NCBI GenBank assembly: GCA_964642445.1
Contig: CAZXQZ010000244.1
Coordinates: 1 to 6,234 of the forward strand
Direction of reading: 5' to 3'
From: SSC4 sp964642445
GTDB lineage: Bacteria > Chloroflexota > Anaerolineae > SSC4 > Amarolineaceae
DNA length: 6,234 bases
The notes below the pieces were generated by a model, which ran no database searches, was not told the DNA's origin, and saw only the letters and a list, made by a program, of their open reading frames with translations. A program made the translations under genes and the position numbers. Below are positions 1 through 6,193 of the stretch, piece after piece (positions within the stretch are counted from its first letter, which is position 1; every line of letters begins with the position of its first letter).

Positions 1-7
1 GACACCC

Positions 8-1552
8 TCACACCCGCGCGTGCCGGTGCCCCAGCAGCCACAGCGCCGCCAGCACCGCCAGGCCAAGACCGAGCAGTGGCAGCACTTCCACGGTGACCGG
101 TCCGGCGTCGATCGCCGTCAGGCCAACCACCGTTGGATTCTCGAAGACCACACGTACCGGCCCGTGGCGCGTGGTCGTACCGTTGAAATCGATGTCCTCC
201 AGCCAGTAGTCGTAGGCCATCCCCGCCACCAGACCGTTGGCGTCGGACCAGGTGTAGACGAAACCCTGGCTGCTGCCCGGTCCCTGGGCTGCAATCAGCG
301 TATCGTTCAGCCGCAGCTCCTGCCCGCTCGCCTCGGCGCTGCGGTACAGGTTGAAACCGAGTGTCTCCAACTCTGAAACCGTCTCCCAGGTGACCAGGAT
401 GTGGCCGTCCTCGACCCAGGCCGCAAACTCGGCCAGCGTGACCCCCAGCCCGATCTCGATCGTCAAGGTGGCGTCGTCTCCCACTTCAGGTGCATTGGTG
501 GCAAAAGCATCGGCGACATTGGGGTAATCGCCAATGTCGCACGCCGACGCATCGACCTGCACCAGGATCGTCAGCACGTCACCGACTAGGAAATTGTCCA
601 CCGTCACACGCAGCGGGTCCATCGTCTCCACGGTGCCTTGACTGCTGGTGACGTTGGTGATGGTCATGCACGTGTGGAAATCGTTGTCCTCGACCACCAG
701 CCCGGTGAGATCGACCAGCCCGGCGTTGGTGGCGACGATCGTGTAGTGCACGTCGTGCACGACCTGGCTGGCCTGGCCCACGACGGTAGGGGAGACCGTC
801 TTGTCGATGGTGAGCAAACCGCCCGGGCCAAAGGGGCAACCGTCGAGCCGATCCTTGTTGTAGTTGTTGGCGTTGGTGGCTGTCGCCGGGAAGAAGTGGG
901 CGTCACCCAGGTCCTGCCAGCCGCCGATGACCCCGTGGGCGATCAGCTCGCTGATCGGAATCGCCCAGGTCACCAGGTAGTCCGGATCCCCGTCGATGTT
1001 GGACGTCGCCAGCTCGGTCGCGGCCAGGGCACCGGCGAACGGGCCACCGGTCGTGTAGTCGTGGCGCCACAGCTGGGTTTCCGCCGGGTCGTTGAAGATC
1101 GGCGACCAGTCGATGTTCTCGGCCGGATCGTTGAACCAGAGCTCGACGGTGTCGTTGTCTCCACCGCCAGGACCGATGCCGTTCAGCGAGACGATGTACT
1201 GATACCGAAAAGGATCGTACGTGGTCGCGCCAGGGATCTGGATCAAGGCTGTCCAGGCATACTGGGCGAAACCGTGCGGGCCACTCGGGTCACCGTTGAC
1301 GCGCACGGCGAAGTACAGGTAGCCCGCATCGGACTGATCGTAATCGACCGCCGCCGTCCAGAAGTTGTTACCGCCCGTCAGATCGCCGACCAGGTCGACG
1401 CCGTCTGGGTTCTCGTCCTCGGGTGGGTCACCTGTGCCGCAGTCGAGGACGGTCCAGTCCTGGGCAAAGGCGGTGAGTGGGAGGGCCAGGGCGGCTACAA
1501 GCGCCGCCATGACGAACAGCGTAACGAATCGTGGCACGTACCCCTGCATCAT
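8..1552 (-). CDS. Secreted, C-terminally anchored modular surface protein (DUF11-like + Fn3-like)
   Basis: The product has 514 residues and is probably exported and held at the cell surface; no enzymatic role can be assigned. Residues 1-30 form a signal peptide (hydrophobic core, AFA before Q31). Residues about 33-240 are a beta-rich domain with patterns such as YLYFAVRVNG, VELWFND and VTWAIPISEL, resembling CBM9/DOMON-like sandwiches (inference). Residues about 246-367 look DUF11-like (LTIDKTVSP, then YTIVATNAG). Residues about 371-470 are an Fn3-like module (ILVTWETVSELETLGFNLYRS, RLNDTLI, YWLEDIDFNG, HGPV) that I know from many Chloroflexota surface proteins. The end (about 489-514) is LPLLG, a hydrophobic helix and the basic tail GHRHARV. 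I chose the ATG at 1552 because AAGGAG lies 7 bases upstream and the signal peptide starts there; an in-frame GTG at 1720 would add 56 unlikely residues. It is transcribed divergently from the subtilase gene. Confidence 0.85.
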   Translation of the reverse strand: MMQGYVPRFVTLFVMAALVAALALPLTAFAQDWTVLDCGTGDPPEDENPDGVDLVGDLTGGNNFWTAAVDYDQSDAGYLYFAVRVNGDPSGPHGFAQYAWTALIQIPGATTYDPFRYQYIVSLNGIGPGGGDNDTVELWFNDPAENIDWSPIFNDPAETQLWRHDYTTGGPFAGALAATELATSNIDGDPDYLVTWAIPISELIAHGVIGGWQDLGDAHFFPATATNANNYNKDRLDGCPFGPGGLLTIDKTVSPTVVGQASQVVHDVHYTIVATNAGLVDLTGLVVEDNDFHTCMTITNVTSSQGTVETMDPLRVTVDNFLVGDVLTILVQVDASACDIGDYPNVADAFATNAPEVGDDATLTIEIGLGVTLAEFAAWVEDGHILVTWETVSELETLGFNLYRSAEASGQELRLNDTLIAAQGPGSSQGFVYTWSDANGLVAGMAYDYWLEDIDFNGTTTRHGPVRVVFENPTVVGLTAIDAGPVTVEVLPLLGLGLAVLAALWLLGHRHARV

Positions 1553-1557
1553 GATAG

Positions 1558-1566
1558 TTCTCCTTT
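1558..1566 (-). promoter_or_regulatory. Ribosome binding site of the modular surface protein
   Basis: On the minus strand this reads AAAGGAGAA. Its AAGGAG core ends 7 bases before the ATG at 1552. This fixes the start at 1552 (or the adjacent ATG at 1549) rather than the upstream GTG at 1720. Confidence 0.8.
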
Positions 1567-1650
1567 CTTGGCACCCAACGGATTGCAAGGGGAAGGTTGA
1601 GTCCACTTCAAGGAAGACACGTCGGGAGATGACGATGCGTACAGGAAGCC

Positions 1651-1714
1651 GACTGTCTCGAACCGCCGACGCCTGCGACCCGGCATGCGTAGGCGGTTCT
1701 TCTTGTCTACAGTC
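1651..1714 (-). other. Extended imperfect hairpin in the leader of the surface protein gene
   Basis: GAACCGCC (1660-1667) pairs perfectly with GGCGGTTC (1692-1699). Inside it, ACGC (1669-1672) pairs with GCGT (1687-1690) and TGC (1674-1676) with GCA (1683-1685), separated by single 1x1 mismatches. The apical loop is GACCCG on the plus strand, so CGGGUC in the leader RNA. An outer arm GACTGT (1651-1656) matches ACAGTC (1709-1714) across an asymmetric internal loop. The structure ends about 100 bases before the ATG. It may be an attenuator, an mRNA-stability element or a protein-binding site. The pairing is visible; the function is not known. Confidence 0.5.
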
Positions 1715-1763
1715 TATCACGATTTGCGGCGCAAGCGCCTTACGGATTATTTAGAGTCGCACT

Positions 1764-1793
1764 GTTATGCTTGAGCTTGCCAATCTTGGGCAA
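1764..1793 (-). promoter_or_regulatory. Candidate sigma-70-type promoter for the surface protein gene
   Basis: On the minus strand a -35-like TTGCCC (1793-1788) is followed after 18 bases by a -10-like CATAAC (1769-1764). Each box matches the consensus at four of six positions, so the call is weak by itself. Support comes from its mirror arrangement with the better plus-strand promoter: both -35 boxes lie in arms of the same dyad. The start site would be near 1757, giving a leader of about 205 bases. Confidence 0.3.
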
Positions 1794-1794
1794 G
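1776..1794. promoter_or_regulatory. Operator-like dyad CTTGCC-N7-GGCAAG
   Basis: CTTGCC (1776-1781) and GGCAAG (1789-1794) form a perfect 6-bp inverted repeat around a 7-base centre. The arms overlap the -35 candidates of both divergent promoters. The spacing between arm centres (13 bases) is a little more than one helical turn, as expected for a dimeric regulator, so a protein bound here could affect both genes. No regulator gene lies in the window. Confidence 0.35.
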
Positions 1795-1806
1795 TTGCGA
1801 TACAAT
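1777..1806 (+). promoter_or_regulatory. Candidate sigma-70-type promoter for the subtilase gene
   Basis: TTGCCA (1777-1782; five of six matches to TTGACA) is followed after 18 bases by TACAAT (1801-1806; five of six matches to TATAAT). Transcription would start near 1813 and give a leader of about 128 bases. This is the best promoter match in the window. Confidence 0.5.
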
Positions 1807-1860
1807 AACGAAGACTCGCGTACGCTCGATGATGTCCGACAGCTGCCCTCCCATTCGCCC

Positions 1861-1885
1861 GACAATCAGGACCCGTCTGATTGTC
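1861..1885 (+). other. Leader hairpin upstream of the subtilase gene
   Basis: GACAATCAG (1861-1869) is the perfect reverse complement of CTGATTGTC (1877-1885), giving a 9-bp stem with the loop GACCCGT; a terminal G-U pair would shorten the loop to five bases. It lies 41 bases before the Shine-Dalgarno site. There is no U tract after it, so it does not look like a terminator. Its loop contains GACCCG, complementary to the CGGGUC loop of the hairpin in the divergent leader. Confidence 0.55.
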
Positions 1886-1925
1886 TACCATATCGTGTCC
1901 GGCCCGGCCCCGACCTGCCGGCAGC

Positions 1926-1932
1926 GAGGAGG
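1926..1932 (+). promoter_or_regulatory. Ribosome binding site of the subtilase
   Basis: GAGGAGG is a near-perfect Shine-Dalgarno sequence with 8 bases to the ATG at 1941. It decides the start: the open frame also runs upstream to a TTG at 1881, but that codon has no comparable site and would put 20 non-hydrophobic residues in front of the signal peptide. Confidence 0.85.
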
Positions 1933-1940
1933 AATCTCAC

Positions 1941-4900
1941 ATGACAACCGCATTTCGTTGGTTTCGAGTGCTCGTGGTCGTGGCCCTACTGCTGGGTCTG
2001 ACGAGCCTGGGAAGCCCGACATCGCGCACCGACTTGACAGGAGTTGCCCGGGCATATGCCGAAAAGATCGACCCCGAGGTCTGGCAATCCCTGAAAGCGG
2101 CACCCAATGGCCAGGCCGCGGTGCTTGTCAAATTGGCCGAACAGGCCGACCTGAGCAGTGCCGCTGCGATCAGCGACTGGGACGCCCGTGGCTGGGCGGT
2201 GTACAATGCCCTGCACGACACGGCGGCGCGCACGCAGCCCGTCGTTCTGGATCGCATCGCCCGCGCTGAGGCGGCCGGCCAGGCCAGTAACGTCAAATCG
2301 TTCTGGATTGTCAACCTGGTTGCGCTGCATGCTGACGCTGATACGATCTTCGACCTGGCAAGCATGCCCGAAGTCGGCGCCATCGTGCCCAACCTGAAAT
2401 TGGAACAGCCCATCCTGGAGCCGGGTGTGCCCGAAACGGCACCCGACACCATCGAATGGAATATTACGAAGATTCGGGCACCCGAAGTGTGGACGACCTA
2501 CGGCGTGACCGGCGCGGGCGCAGTCGCGGCTAACGTGGACACTGGCGTACAGTACAACCACCCGGCCCTGGTCAACCAGTACCGCGGCAACCTGGGCGGT
2601 GGCGTGTTCGACCACAACTACAACTGGTTCAATCCGGCGCCCAACGCGTCCTGCCCCGACCCGAATGTGCCCTGTGATGACAACGGGCACGGTTCGCACA
2701 CCATGGGCACCGAGATCGGTGACGACGGCGGCACGAACCAGATCGGTGTGGCGCCCGGCGCCAAGTGGATCGCCGCTTATGGCTGCTGCCCCTCCAACGA
2801 AGCCCTGCTCGAAGCGCAGCAGTGGATGGTGGCGCCGACCGATCTGGCCGGTAACAACCCCAACCCCAGTCTGCGACCGCACGTACTCAACCAGTCGTGG
2901 GGTGGGCCGGGTGGCAGCCAGATCTTCGAGTCGGTGATTGCTGCCCTGCGTGCCAGCGGTGTCTTCCCGACCTTCTCGGCGGGCAACAACGGTTCGAGTG
3001 CCGCTGACGGCTGCGGACGGTTGGGTTCCCCAGGTGATAACCCTTCGTCTTTCAACGTGGGCAACACCACCTCGGCCGATGCCGTCTCGAGCAGCTCGTC
3101 CCGCGGTCCCAATCCCTTCACGGGCAAAACAGGACCCGAAGTCTCGGCCCCTGGCACCAACGTACGCTCGAGCGTGCCAACCAACGTCTACGCCAGCTAC
3201 TCCGGCACCTCGATGGCCTCACCGCACGTCGCCGGCTCGGTGGCCCTGCTGATCTCGCTCGAGCCCAAGCTGGCCGGCCAGATCGACCAGCTCGAAGAGC
3301 TGCTGCGCAAGACCGCGGTGCCGCTGACGAGCTCGCAGACCTGCGGCGGTGTACCGGGCAGCCAGATTCCGAACAACGTCTCTGGCTGGGGCCGTATCGA
3401 CGTCAAGGCCGCGGCCGACCTGGTCTGGCATGCCGGCTACATCGAGGGCACGGTCACCGCCGGTGGCTCACCGGTGGCGGGTGCGACCGTCACTTACAGC
3501 ATGATGGGCAAGACGCTGACCGTGCTGACCGACGCCAATGGCTTCTACAAAGTCGTGGCTGGTGCCGGCAGCTGGGACATGACGGCGGGCCGCTATGGCT
3601 ACCAGACCGCCAACGCTTCCGGCGTGGTTGTGGTCCAAAACGGCACTACCGTACAAGACTTCAACCTCACCGCACTGCCCACCTACACGGTGAGTGGCAC
3701 CGTGACCGAGAGCGGCACCGGGACCGGTATCCCCGCCATTGTGATGGTGGCCAACCAGGACATGGCCGCACCCGTCTTTGCCGCGGCCAACGGCAGTTAC
3801 AGCATCGTCGTGCCGGCCGGTACCTACGACCTCACCGCCCAGCATCCGGGTTACCAACCCGCAACGCAGAACGTGGTCGTGGGGGGCCCCACCACCGTCA
3901 ACTTCACCTTGACGGCGCGTGCCAACTATGCCTGCATCGACAGCCGCCAGGCCGGTGGTCCCGTCTACAGCTGGATCGATGCTACCGACGGCACTGCCTA
4001 TCCGCTGGGTGACGACGCCAGCTCGGCCGCGATTACGCTGCCGGCGCCGTTCACTTACTTCGGCACGCCGTACACCACCCTGCGCATCAACTCGAACGGT
4101 TATGTGTGGTTTGGCACGGCCAGTTACACCACGGCGCACATGGTCCTGCCCTTCGAAGGCCGGCCCAACGGCGACGCCATGGCGTTTGGTGAAGACCTCA
4201 ACCCCGCCAGCGGTGCGCAGGGCATGATCTACGGCAAGGCTGTGGGCAGCAAGTACGTCGTCGAGTTCTACCAGGTCCAGCACTGGGAGAGCGGCTTCCC
4301 GGAGACGTTCGAGATGATTCTCGATACGGCAACGGGCGAGATCGTCTTCCAGTACCAGACCGTCAGCTGGCCCGACTATGCGTCGGTGGGGTTGGAGGAT
4401 GTGGCGGGTGCCGTGGGGCAGTTCTACTCCTACGCCAACTCCGCCAACCTGCAGGCCGGCCGCGCCGTACGCTTCACACCGGCCAGCGGTGTGGCAGTCA
4501 ACTGGGGCTGTGACCATGCCCTGACCCTGACCGTGGCCGATGATACGGACCCGGTCAATACGGGCGAGGTGATTACCTACAAGCTTCACTGGAACGCCGT
4601 CGGTTTTGGCGGCGTGCCGAATGCGACGTTGACCGCTACCGTACCACCCAATACGACGTTCGTCTCGGCGTCGGGCGGCATCGTTCCCGCCGGTGGTGTA
4701 TTGACGTGGAACCTGGGTAACCTGCGGCCGCGCGCCGAAGGCGATGCCTGGTTCAAGGTGCTGGCCAACAGCGGTCCCACCGCCACGACCACGGCCACCC
4801 TCAGCGATACCAGCGGCCAGACCCGCCAGGCGACCCAGGCGACAACGATCGTTGGCCAGCCGACGGCGGTGACGATCGACTCGATCAGCAGCCTGCCGGC

Positions 4901-4991
4901 GGCCCCACTGTGGGCACCACTGGCCAGCCTGCTCCTGCTGGCCGGTGCGGGCGTCCTGCTGGGGCAACGCGTGCGCCGCAGCAACCGGTAG
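1941..4991 (+). CDS. Bacillopeptidase F-like subtilase (peptidase S8), secreted and C-terminally anchored
   Basis: This 1016-residue extracellular serine endopeptidase is made as a proenzyme. Residues 1 to about 28 are a signal peptide (RWFR, then a hydrophobic core; no lipobox). Residues about 55-151 are an inhibitor-type propeptide (VLVKLAEQADLS to VGAIVPN). The catalytic domain spans about 165-495 with Asp200 (NVDTGV), His250 (NGHGSH), oxyanion Asn349 (SAGNNG) and Ser424 (GTSMASPHVAG), so it should be active. NITKIRAPEVW and NQIGVAPGAKWIA favour the bacillopeptidase F group. Two carboxypeptidase-regulatory-like repeats follow (501-580, 581-661), each ending in FNLTA or FTLTA; then a beta-sandwich (about 662-850, YFGTPYTTLRINSNGYVWF), a DUF11-like domain (about 855-975), and a C-terminal hydrophobic segment (about 989-1007) with the basic tail QRVRRSNR. 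The substrate is unknown. The length beyond the catalytic core is typical of surface subtilases built from adhesion-type modules. Confidence 0.95.
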   Translation: MTTAFRWFRVLVVVALLLGLTSLGSPTSRTDLTGVARAYAEKIDPEVWQSLKAAPNGQAAVLVKLAEQADLSSAAAISDWDARGWAVYNALHDTAARTQPVVLDRIARAEAAGQASNVKSFWIVNLVALHADADTIFDLASMPEVGAIVPNLKLEQPILEPGVPETAPDTIEWNITKIRAPEVWTTYGVTGAGAVAANVDTGVQYNHPALVNQYRGNLGGGVFDHNYNWFNPAPNASCPDPNVPCDDNGHGSHTMGTEIGDDGGTNQIGVAPGAKWIAAYGCCPSNEALLEAQQWMVAPTDLAGNNPNPSLRPHVLNQSWGGPGGSQIFESVIAALRASGVFPTFSAGNNGSSAADGCGRLGSPGDNPSSFNVGNTTSADAVSSSSSRGPNPFTGKTGPEVSAPGTNVRSSVPTNVYASYSGTSMASPHVAGSVALLISLEPKLAGQIDQLEELLRKTAVPLTSSQTCGGVPGSQIPNNVSGWGRIDVKAAADLVWHAGYIEGTVTAGGSPVAGATVTYSMMGKTLTVLTDANGFYKVVAGAGSWDMTAGRYGYQTANASGVVVVQNGTTVQDFNLTALPTYTVSGTVTESGTGTGIPAIVMVANQDMAAPVFAAANGSYSIVVPAGTYDLTAQHPGYQPATQNVVVGGPTTVNFTLTARANYACIDSRQAGGPVYSWIDATDGTAYPLGDDASSAAITLPAPFTYFGTPYTTLRINSNGYVWFGTASYTTAHMVLPFEGRPNGDAMAFGEDLNPASGAQGMIYGKAVGSKYVVEFYQVQHWESGFPETFEMILDTATGEIVFQYQTVSWPDYASVGLEDVAGAVGQFYSYANSANLQAGRAVRFTPASGVAVNWGCDHALTLTVADDTDPVNTGEVITYKLHWNAVGFGGVPNATLTATVPPNTTFVSASGGIVPAGGVLTWNLGNLRPRAEGDAWFKVLANSGPTATTTATLSDTSGQTRQATQATTIVGQPTAVTIDSISSLPAAPLWAPLASLLLLAGAGVLLGQRVRRSNR

Positions 4992-4998
4992 TCAACGA

Positions 4999-5034
4999 AG
5001 AGGCACCCGGAACTGTCACGTCCCGGGTGCCTCT
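4999..5034 (+). terminator. Strong hairpin directly after the subtilase gene
   Basis: AGAGGCACCCGG (4999-5010) pairs perfectly with CCGGGTGCCTCT (5023-5034), a 12-bp GC-rich stem with a 12-base loop, starting 8 bases after the stop codon. Position and stability fit a transcription terminator or 3'-end stabiliser. No T run follows on either strand, so it is not a classical intrinsic terminator. Confidence 0.5.
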
Positions 5035-5085
5035 GCCAAACGGCCGTGTTTGCCCGGTCGACACACCCCGACGCCAGATCGTAAG

Positions 5086-5134
5086 GAACGCAGATGACAC
5101 AAAGAAACTCTTTTTCTTTGTGTCATCTGCGTTC
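5086..5134. repeat. Perfect 22-bp palindromic hairpin between convergent genes
   Basis: The 22 bases at 5086-5107 (starting GAACGCAGATGACAC) are exactly the reverse complement of 5113-5134, leaving only CTCTT as loop. The unit contains ACACAAAG, and right after it comes CTCTGTGGTC, a style of text I recall from dispersed intergenic repeats in environmental bacterial genomes (memory-based, unverified). It lies 66 bases beyond the dehydrogenase stop and 95 bases beyond the subtilase stop, so it could end transcription from both sides, but neither side has a T tail. Because it is a palindrome, both strands give nearly the same short translated peptide; that is not evidence of a gene. Confidence 0.85.
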
Positions 5135-5199
5135 TCTGTGGTCGACCCCGGCGTGGTCCTGCAATCAGCCAGTACCGGCGCAGGTGACTGCCAGCACCT

Positions 5200-6120
5200 T
5201 CACGACCCGTGGTGCCCCTCGACAAAACCGGGTTGCTCGAACGCAGGGTGGGGGTAGGTATAAAAGCCACGCCCGCTCTTTTTGCCCAGCCATCCCTTTT
5301 CCACGTACGGCTTGAGAAATTCGGCGTTGATGCGCAGCTGCTGGTCGAACGTGAGTCTGCTCGCCCAGTAGGCCGTGATATCGTACACCGTATCGAGACC
5401 GACCTGGTCCATGATGCCAAACGGCCCGATCGGCATTTTCATGATGCCCATCCAGGCACGATCCACATCCTCAACCGTAGCAACCTGGTTGGCCGCCAGG
5501 GTCATGGCCTCGCGGTTGACCGCACTCAGCATATTGTTGAAGACGAAGCCGTGATTTTCTTTGTGCAAGACAATCGGAATTTGCCCGATGCGCCAGGCAA
5601 ACGCCTCCAGCACGGCCATCGTCTCCGGTGCTGTGCCGCGGTGGGGCATCACGTCGACCACGTTCGACAGCCACACCGGTGAATGAAAATGCAGGGCCGC
5701 AAACTGCGCCGGCCGCCCCGTGGCCGCGGCGAACTGCGACGGCACCAGGGTGGACGTGTTCGTCGTGAAGACGGTCCGCGGCGGACACAAGGCATGAAAC
5801 TGCCCTAAAATGCGTCCCTTCAACTGCGGATCTTCCGGCACCGACTCGCTCACCAGGTCGACACCCTGTGCCGCGACGGCGGGCGCATCAGATGTAACGA
5901 TGCGCCCCAGCGCCGCCTGAGCCTGATCCGCCGGCAAGTGCCCCTGGTGCACCAGGTAACGCAGCGTGCCCTCGATCTCAGCCATGGCACCCTCGAAGAC
6001 GCCCGGCTGAGCATCATACATGACCACATCATACCCAAACATCGCGCACTGCATGGCCACCTGCCGGCCCATGGTCCCAGCCCCAATCACCAACACCCGC
6101 CGCACATCATCGATGTTCAC
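5200..6120 (-). CDS. 3-hydroxyacyl-CoA dehydrogenase family protein, NAD-binding
   Basis: This 306-residue cytoplasmic enzyme is expected to interconvert a (3S)-3-hydroxyacyl-CoA and a 3-oxoacyl-CoA with NAD, as in fatty-acid or butyrate metabolism. The Rossmann motif GAGTMG is at 13-18, followed by SESVPE (91-96), NTSTL (121-125), the active-site region HFHSPVW (144-150), and the C-terminal domain with GFVFNN (191-196), GPFGIMDQVGLD (232-243) and KKSGRGFYTY (280-289). The size equals a stand-alone single-function dehydrogenase with no hydratase domain. His144 aligns with the catalytic His, but the partner Glu, 12 residues on, is Asp156; the family FVxNR is FVFNN. It may therefore belong to a divergent subgroup with a different substrate. 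The start is the GTG at 6120, with AAAGGA 8 bases upstream and the family-typical opening NIDDVRRVLVIGAGTMG; an in-frame TTG at 6195 would add 25 residues before the Rossmann strand. Confidence 0.92.
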   Translation of the reverse strand: MNIDDVRRVLVIGAGTMGRQVAMQCAMFGYDVVMYDAQPGVFEGAMAEIEGTLRYLVHQGHLPADQAQAALGRIVTSDAPAVAAQGVDLVSESVPEDPQLKGRILGQFHALCPPRTVFTTNTSTLVPSQFAAATGRPAQFAALHFHSPVWLSNVVDVMPHRGTAPETMAVLEAFAWRIGQIPIVLHKENHGFVFNNMLSAVNREAMTLAANQVATVEDVDRAWMGIMKMPIGPFGIMDQVGLDTVYDITAYWASRLTFDQQLRINAEFLKPYVEKGWLGKKSGRGFYTYPHPAFEQPGFVEGHHGS

Positions 6121-6128
6121 AAACACCG

Positions 6129-6135
6129 TCCTTTC
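6129..6135 (-). promoter_or_regulatory. Ribosome binding site of the dehydrogenase
   Basis: The minus strand reads GAAAGGA, 8 bases before the GTG at 6120. It supports the GTG start over the TTG at 6195 and over a second GTG at 6126 that would be only 2 bases away. Confidence 0.7.
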
Positions 6136-6193
6136 AAAATCAAGGCTCCCCAACCACAAACCGTACTTGCTGACGGCAACTGACTCCGTTACC

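Larger units (their letters stand above)
1553..1940. other. Divergent intergenic control region, no gene
   Basis: These 388 bases separate the start codons of two divergent genes for secreted proteins. The only open frames here are upstream extensions of the two genes or shadows without a ribosome binding site. The middle (about 1740-1810) is richer in A+T than the flanks and holds the promoter candidates and a dyad. Each side then has a leader of roughly 130 to 205 bases containing a hairpin. I see no known riboswitch class and no tRNA. Confidence 0.7.

Noticed and set aside
23..85. Canonical LPxTG sortase signal in LPLLG
   Set aside because: The Thr required for standard sortase cleavage is Leu, and no sortase gene is in the window; I kept only a sorting-like or tail-anchor description.
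638..1600. 320-residue open frame on the plus strand, antisense to the surface protein gene
   Set aside because: The minus strand carries a signal peptide, recognisable modules and a good ribosome binding site; the antisense product is Val/Arg/Gly-rich low-information text and runs into the leader.
1553..1720. N-terminal extension of the surface protein to the GTG at 1720
   Set aside because: The extension would bury the signal peptide behind 56 charged residues, and AAGGAG sits just before the ATG at 1552.
1553..1760. Cyclic-di-GMP or other known riboswitch in the long leader
   Set aside because: The hairpin is clear, but I could not match the conserved core of any riboswitch class I know.
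1881..1940. N-terminal extension of the subtilase to the TTG at 1881
   Set aside because: GAGGAGG lies 8 bases before the ATG at 1941, and the signal peptide begins there; the extension overlaps the leader hairpin.
1986..2882. 298-residue minus-strand open frame inside the subtilase propeptide and catalytic region
   Set aside because: It is antisense to conserved propeptide and catalytic motifs, and its translation shows no domain.
3468..4967. 499-residue open frame on the minus strand, antisense to the subtilase
   Set aside because: It lies entirely opposite a clearly real gene with all its motifs. Long antisense frames are expected with high GC at third codon positions, and the product is His/Arg/Gly-rich without recognisable domains.
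5016..5420. Small open frames across the palindrome on both strands with MTQR and SLCHLRSL in common
   Set aside because: The shared peptide is a direct result of palindromic DNA being read on both strands, and the frames overlap the dehydrogenase gene in the wrong frame.
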